This document shows positions 60,837 to 64,000 of a DNA stretch of 64,000 nucleotides, one piece after another. The stretch is from Aulostomus chinensis (taxonomy: Eukaryota > Chordata > Actinopteri > Syngnathiformes > Aulostomidae). The notes below the pieces were generated by a model. That model was not told where the DNA came from, made no database searches, and saw only the letters and a list, made by a program, of their open reading frames with translations. Made by a program: the position numbers and the translations under genes. The first letter of the stretch is position 1. Each line of letters opens with the position of its first letter. The DNA lies in assembly GCA_037954235.1 (NCBI GenBank), contig JBBMOA010000020.1, forward strand, positions 24,609,677 to 24,673,676, written 5' to 3'.

Positions 60837-61970
60837 TCACATGGTGAAGGACGAGCCGTTGTCACTGCCGCAGCCTTCCACTGAGCGGCGAGACGACATG
60901 TAGATGTCCGAGGTGACCCTGGAGAAGCGGCGCGGGCCGATGTACCTCTTTCCCAGACACCACAGGTCCTGGACAATCCTCCTGAAGTGGTTCCTGAACT
61001 TGACACCGACGAAGGCGTACAGCACCGGGTTCAGGCAGCAGTGCAGGTAGGCGATGGTCTGGGTCACCGTCTTGGCGGTCTGCAGGGCGTCTACCCCCTC
61101 ACACGACTGCTCCTCAAACATGTGGACGGTGTCATAGAAGAGGGTGATGTTGTAGGGCAAATGGCAGACGACAAAAACCACCACCAAGACCAGAACCACT
61201 CGCACCGCCTTGTGACGCTGGAAGTTTCTGGCTCTCAGCAGGGTGACAATGATGCTGGTGTAGCAGAACACCATGATGAGCAGCGGCAGGAAGAAGCCAA
61301 CAGCCAGCTGAGTGCTGGGGACGGCGACCTTCATCATCAACGCCACGTCGTGGTCGGCGAACTTCAACTCACAGACGTACTCGGGAGGGCTGAGGGTTTG
61401 ATTCACGTCCTCGTCAAGCATGATGAACGCGTTCTGTGACGGCTCGTACCAGTGGTAGAAGTGGAAGGTTGGGAAGGAGATCAGCAGGGCAGAGACCCAC
61501 ACGACGGTGCAGATGAGGCGGCTGTAAGGCAGCGAGCGCAGCCGGAAGCTGCGGCGGGCCTGGACGATGGCGATGTAGCGGTCGGTGCTGATGCAGGCGA
61601 GCAGCAGCATGCCGCTGTACAGGTTGACGCTGTAGGTGCCGCGCAGCAGCTTGCAGGCCACCGGCCCCATCGACCACGACGACAGCTCGTTGTAGACAAT
61701 GAGGGGCAGCACCGCCACGAACAGCAGGTCGGCAATGGCGACGTTGAGCAGGTACACGTCGGTCATGGACTTGGTCCTTTTGTAACAGGCGTAGGTGGCG
61801 ATCACCAGGCTGTTCCCCACGAAGCCCAGGATGCAGATGATGGAGTGGATGTAGGGGCCGACCACCAGCTCCACGCTGTGGTTGTTCTGCTGGAGACAAA
61901 GTCCGTCGATATCGTAGTCTTCAACCGTGAGGTTCAGGCCGTCGTCTGATTGGTTCAGAGACATTTTCAT
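60837..61970 (-). CDS. ccr6: Chemokine receptor, CCR6-like
   Basis: Seven-transmembrane class A GPCR of 377 residues; CCR6 binds CCL20 and guides lymphocyte and dendritic-cell traffic (known from mammals). The N-terminus has three N-glycosylation sites (N6, N13, N30) and an acidic sulfotyrosine-type motif VEDYDID. TM1 carries GxxGN (N53) and TM2 NVAIAD (D81); C106 plus a Cys in loop 2 give the usual disulfide. DRYIAIVQARRSFRLRS follows TM3 (D130-Y132), with HLPYN in TM6 and LHCCLNPVLYAF in TM7. The tail ends SDNGSSFTM, close to the NDNASSFTM ending I recall for mammalian CCR6. The whole coding region is one exon; a CTCAG acceptor-like site abuts the ATG, as in many chemokine receptor genes with a 5' non-coding exon. 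CCR7/CCR9 relatives are the alternative. The teleost copy (a or b) cannot be told. Confidence 0.88.
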   Translation of the reverse strand: MKMSLNQSDDGLNLTVEDYDIDGLCLQQNNHSVELVVGPYIHSIICILGFVGNSLVIATYACYKRTKSMTDVYLLNVAIADLLFVAVLPLIVYNELSSWSMGPVACKLLRGTYSVNLYSGMLLLACISTDRYIAIVQARRSFRLRSLPYSRLICTVVWVSALLISFPTFHFYHWYEPSQNAFIMLDEDVNQTLSPPEYVCELKFADHDVALMMKVAVPSTQLAVGFFLPLLIMVFCYTSIIVTLLRARNFQRHKAVRVVLVLVVVFVVCHLPYNITLFYDTVHMFEEQSCEGVDALQTAKTVTQTIAYLHCCLNPVLYAFVGVKFRNHFRRIVQDLWCLGKRYIGPRRFSRVTSDIYMSSRRSVEGCGSDNGSSFTM

Positions 61971-62716
61971 CTGAGAACAAAGAACAGAGAGGACGTCACA
62001 CCCATGATGGTTCCACTATTGATTCGTTTTTCCTCTCAGTTTAAGTCGGTACAAGATGGAGGATGAGCGTCCGCTCTCTCTCTCCGGATGACGGTCAACA
62101 CGAACCATGTGACTCGTCTGAAGTTTAAAATGACAGAAAAAAAAGCAACATTCTGTTATTGACGATCGTAATCACGGCCAACCCCTGCAGCCGGCGTGCT
62201 AGCGCGGCGTGCTAGCTCTCTACCCTTTTATGGTGTAGGGGGACGTCCCTGATCTGTAGTTCTTAAATGTGAGATGATGTCAGAGATGTGAGGCCCTTGA
62301 TGCACTGGCTGCTCCTTTTCAGCGTGAACATCAGCAGCGTGACAGGCGTCACTGGGGCGCTCGCCCTCACACTGCCTCCTCAGATACGCACCCTGTTGTT
62401 AACTCCGCCTCCATCATTTTATTGGTGCAGCCAGTCTTTCTCTGACAGTTCCCGCCTACGCCACATGAATGACTGGTTCTCTAGCAGCGTTGATGTCAGA
62501 GACTTTTAATGAGATGTAAGTGGCACAATGTGGCTGATTATCAGAGCGAGCGAAACCCGTCGGCTGAGTCAGGCTTTGTTCATTCTCAGGTGTTTGAAGA
62601 ACGCAGAGAGGAAGTTTGCAGTGTCCCAGTTCATCTGTGGTTTCTGCTGCACCTGGAGCTGAGAACCAATTTGACTTTGTTCTGATGTGGACTCGTGAGA
62701 TCCAAATAAGAAAATC
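61971..62716. other. 5' flank of the chemokine receptor gene
   Basis: On the minus strand the base next to the ATG is the end of an acceptor-like TTTGTTCTCAG, so a 5' non-coding exon should lie in this flank; I cannot place it. No coding frame recognised. Confidence 0.4.
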
Positions 62717-63062
62717 CATCCCTCCATGTTCCCCCTCTTCTCCTGTTGAGGGTGGTGGGGGTGGAGCCTATCCCAGCAGCCTTCCCCCTGGACAGGTCAC
62801 CAGTCCATCACAGGGCCAACACATAGAGACAGACAACCATTGGCTCTCCCAGCCACGCCTACGGTCAATTTAGAGTCTGGATTAACCTGGTCCCTCTTGA
62901 TGTCTTTGGACTGTGGAGGAAGCTGGAGTACCAGAGAGAACCCAGCAGGAACAGGGAGAACATGCAGACTCACCCAGAAAGACCCCGTGCTGCAGCCGGG
63001 GCTCCACCCACAACCTTCTTGCTGGGGGCCACAGGGAGGACCACTGCTCCACCGGGCCGCCC
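62717..63062 (-). mobile_element. GGAT-tailed SINE, copy 5, full length
   Basis: 346-bp copy in reverse orientation flanked by a perfect 12-bp target duplication AATAAGAAAATC (62705-62716 and 63063-63074). It has the tRNA-like head and a very short tail (CATCCCTCCATG). This copy best defines the element's ends. Confidence 0.93.
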
Positions 63063-63074
63063 AATAAGAAAATC

Positions 63075-64000
63075 ACTTTAGGCATTTAGAACGAATCCTT
63101 GCTGGTCTACACGCTAGAACAGCGTTCCGATGCTTCACTGGGTTCTGAACTGTCGGTTTAACAGATTTAAAAGGTCGCTCAGGCGTTCGTCGTTAAGAAC
63201 CGCTCTGCTCTGCCTCCTGGCAGGAAGCATCTGCTGCACCTGCAGCCAAACGGAGAGACGGCAGCACAAAGCTGCATCAGTCTCAGACAAACACCTCAAT
63301 AAAATCCTTTTATGACAGTGTTCCTCAAACGCCTCGTGTTCTGCTTTGTACTTCTGCTGGGCAAAGACAACCAGAAGGAACAGCTGCTGTTTGTCTCCTC
63401 TGACTTCCCCCTATTTCAAATATAACCTGAATTTAAGTCGTTTCCACTTCTGAACGCAACTTTTAGGTTTTCGTTGGTTGGTGTTGGCTGCTGTCGGAGG
63501 AGAAGCTGGTGAGCAGAGGAGCAGGTCTGGTGGAACGAGCCCTGAGACCCGTCAGTCAGAAAGCTGGTCAACTTCGATTGGTTGTGGTGCTTCAGGAGTT
63601 AACGGACAAAAACAGGAGCCTCAATCAGTGGACGTTCAGCTTTAGTTCAGATTAGTGACAAACGCTCCAAACCAGATCAACGTTGCTGCAACACCATCTT
63701 TCCAATCTGTGACGTGACGCATCAAGGAGGGTCACTGGGATTTTCTAGCTTCTCCCAGTTCAACAGAGACGGCTCACTGGTTCTGGTGAGGTGCTGGGGC
63801 CTCCAACACTGTCGTCCTGACGCTGAAACAGATCCCACCTTCTCTCCTAACGGGAGGTGTCCTTGCTCCAAACACCAGGATGTGAATACGAACCCATCAA
63901 CGGGTCTGAAATGGGATCAATAAAAGTCACTGGGAAGGAATTTTAAACTTCTCAAATGAGATGAGGGACATTGAAGCGGCGTGGAGACACTCTGGTACGC
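63075..64000. other. Intergenic, nothing recognised
   Basis: Only short ORFs without motifs. No repeat array and no clear transposon ends. Confidence 0.5.

Noticed and set aside
61452..61949. Long frames opposite and shifted to the chemokine receptor
   Set aside because: Shadow frames of a GC-rich coding exon.
1..64000. tRNA, rRNA, CRISPR, operon or phage features
   Set aside because: None seen; the only tRNA-like sequence is the head of the SINE copies.

Overview
The window looks like teleost fish nuclear DNA, probably percomorph. It has spliced vertebrate genes with short GT-AG introns, many long (CA)n tracts, many minisatellites, and fish-type repeats (hAT, PIF/Harbinger and L2-type LINE elements, plus a tRNA-like SINE with a GGAT-type tail). 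There is no bacterial or organellar signal, and no operons, CRISPR arrays or insertion sequences.

Layout. (1) 1-4244, minus strand: the 5' part of a C1-tetrahydrofolate synthase gene (MTHFD1/MTHFD1L family). Seven coding exons are assembled by phase; the gene leaves the window at base 1. (2) 4245-11650: intergenic DNA holding a hAT element with a Harbinger-like element nested in it and a 26-bp minisatellite. (3) 11651-47492, plus strand: a complete KIF26-type atypical kinesin gene (kif26a favoured), assembled as 16 coding exons and about 1908 codons. Its introns hold most of the repeats, including a hAT element with a perfect 8-bp target duplication, six minisatellite arrays and four copies of the GGAT-tailed SINE. 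(4) 49921-50277, plus: a small two-exon candidate gene with its own poly(A) signal, not recognised. (5) 50300-57500: gene-poor DNA with a LINE relic, an AT-rich palindromic cluster and another minisatellite. (6) 57833-58993, plus: an intronless, very GC-rich BACK-kelch gene of the KLHDC7/KBTBD11 type. (7) 60837-61970, minus: a chemokine receptor, best matched to CCR6. (8) 62000-64000: intergenic DNA with a fifth SINE copy.

The genes are independent vertebrate transcription units with no shared pathway: folate one-carbon metabolism, a signalling-type non-motile kinesin, a kelch adaptor and a chemokine GPCR. From memory, MTHFD1L and CCR6 both lie on human 6q, while MTHFD1 and KIF26A lie on 14q, so the window mixes members of one ancient duplicated chromosome pair. 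The most notable biological observation is that the C1-THF synthase begins with an arginine-rich, acid-free leader like a mitochondrial presequence, yet keeps the dehydrogenase/cyclohydrolase catalytic residues that mammalian mitochondrial MTHFD1L has lost.

All exon calls come from reading splice signals and codon phase by eye; no alignment or database search was run.
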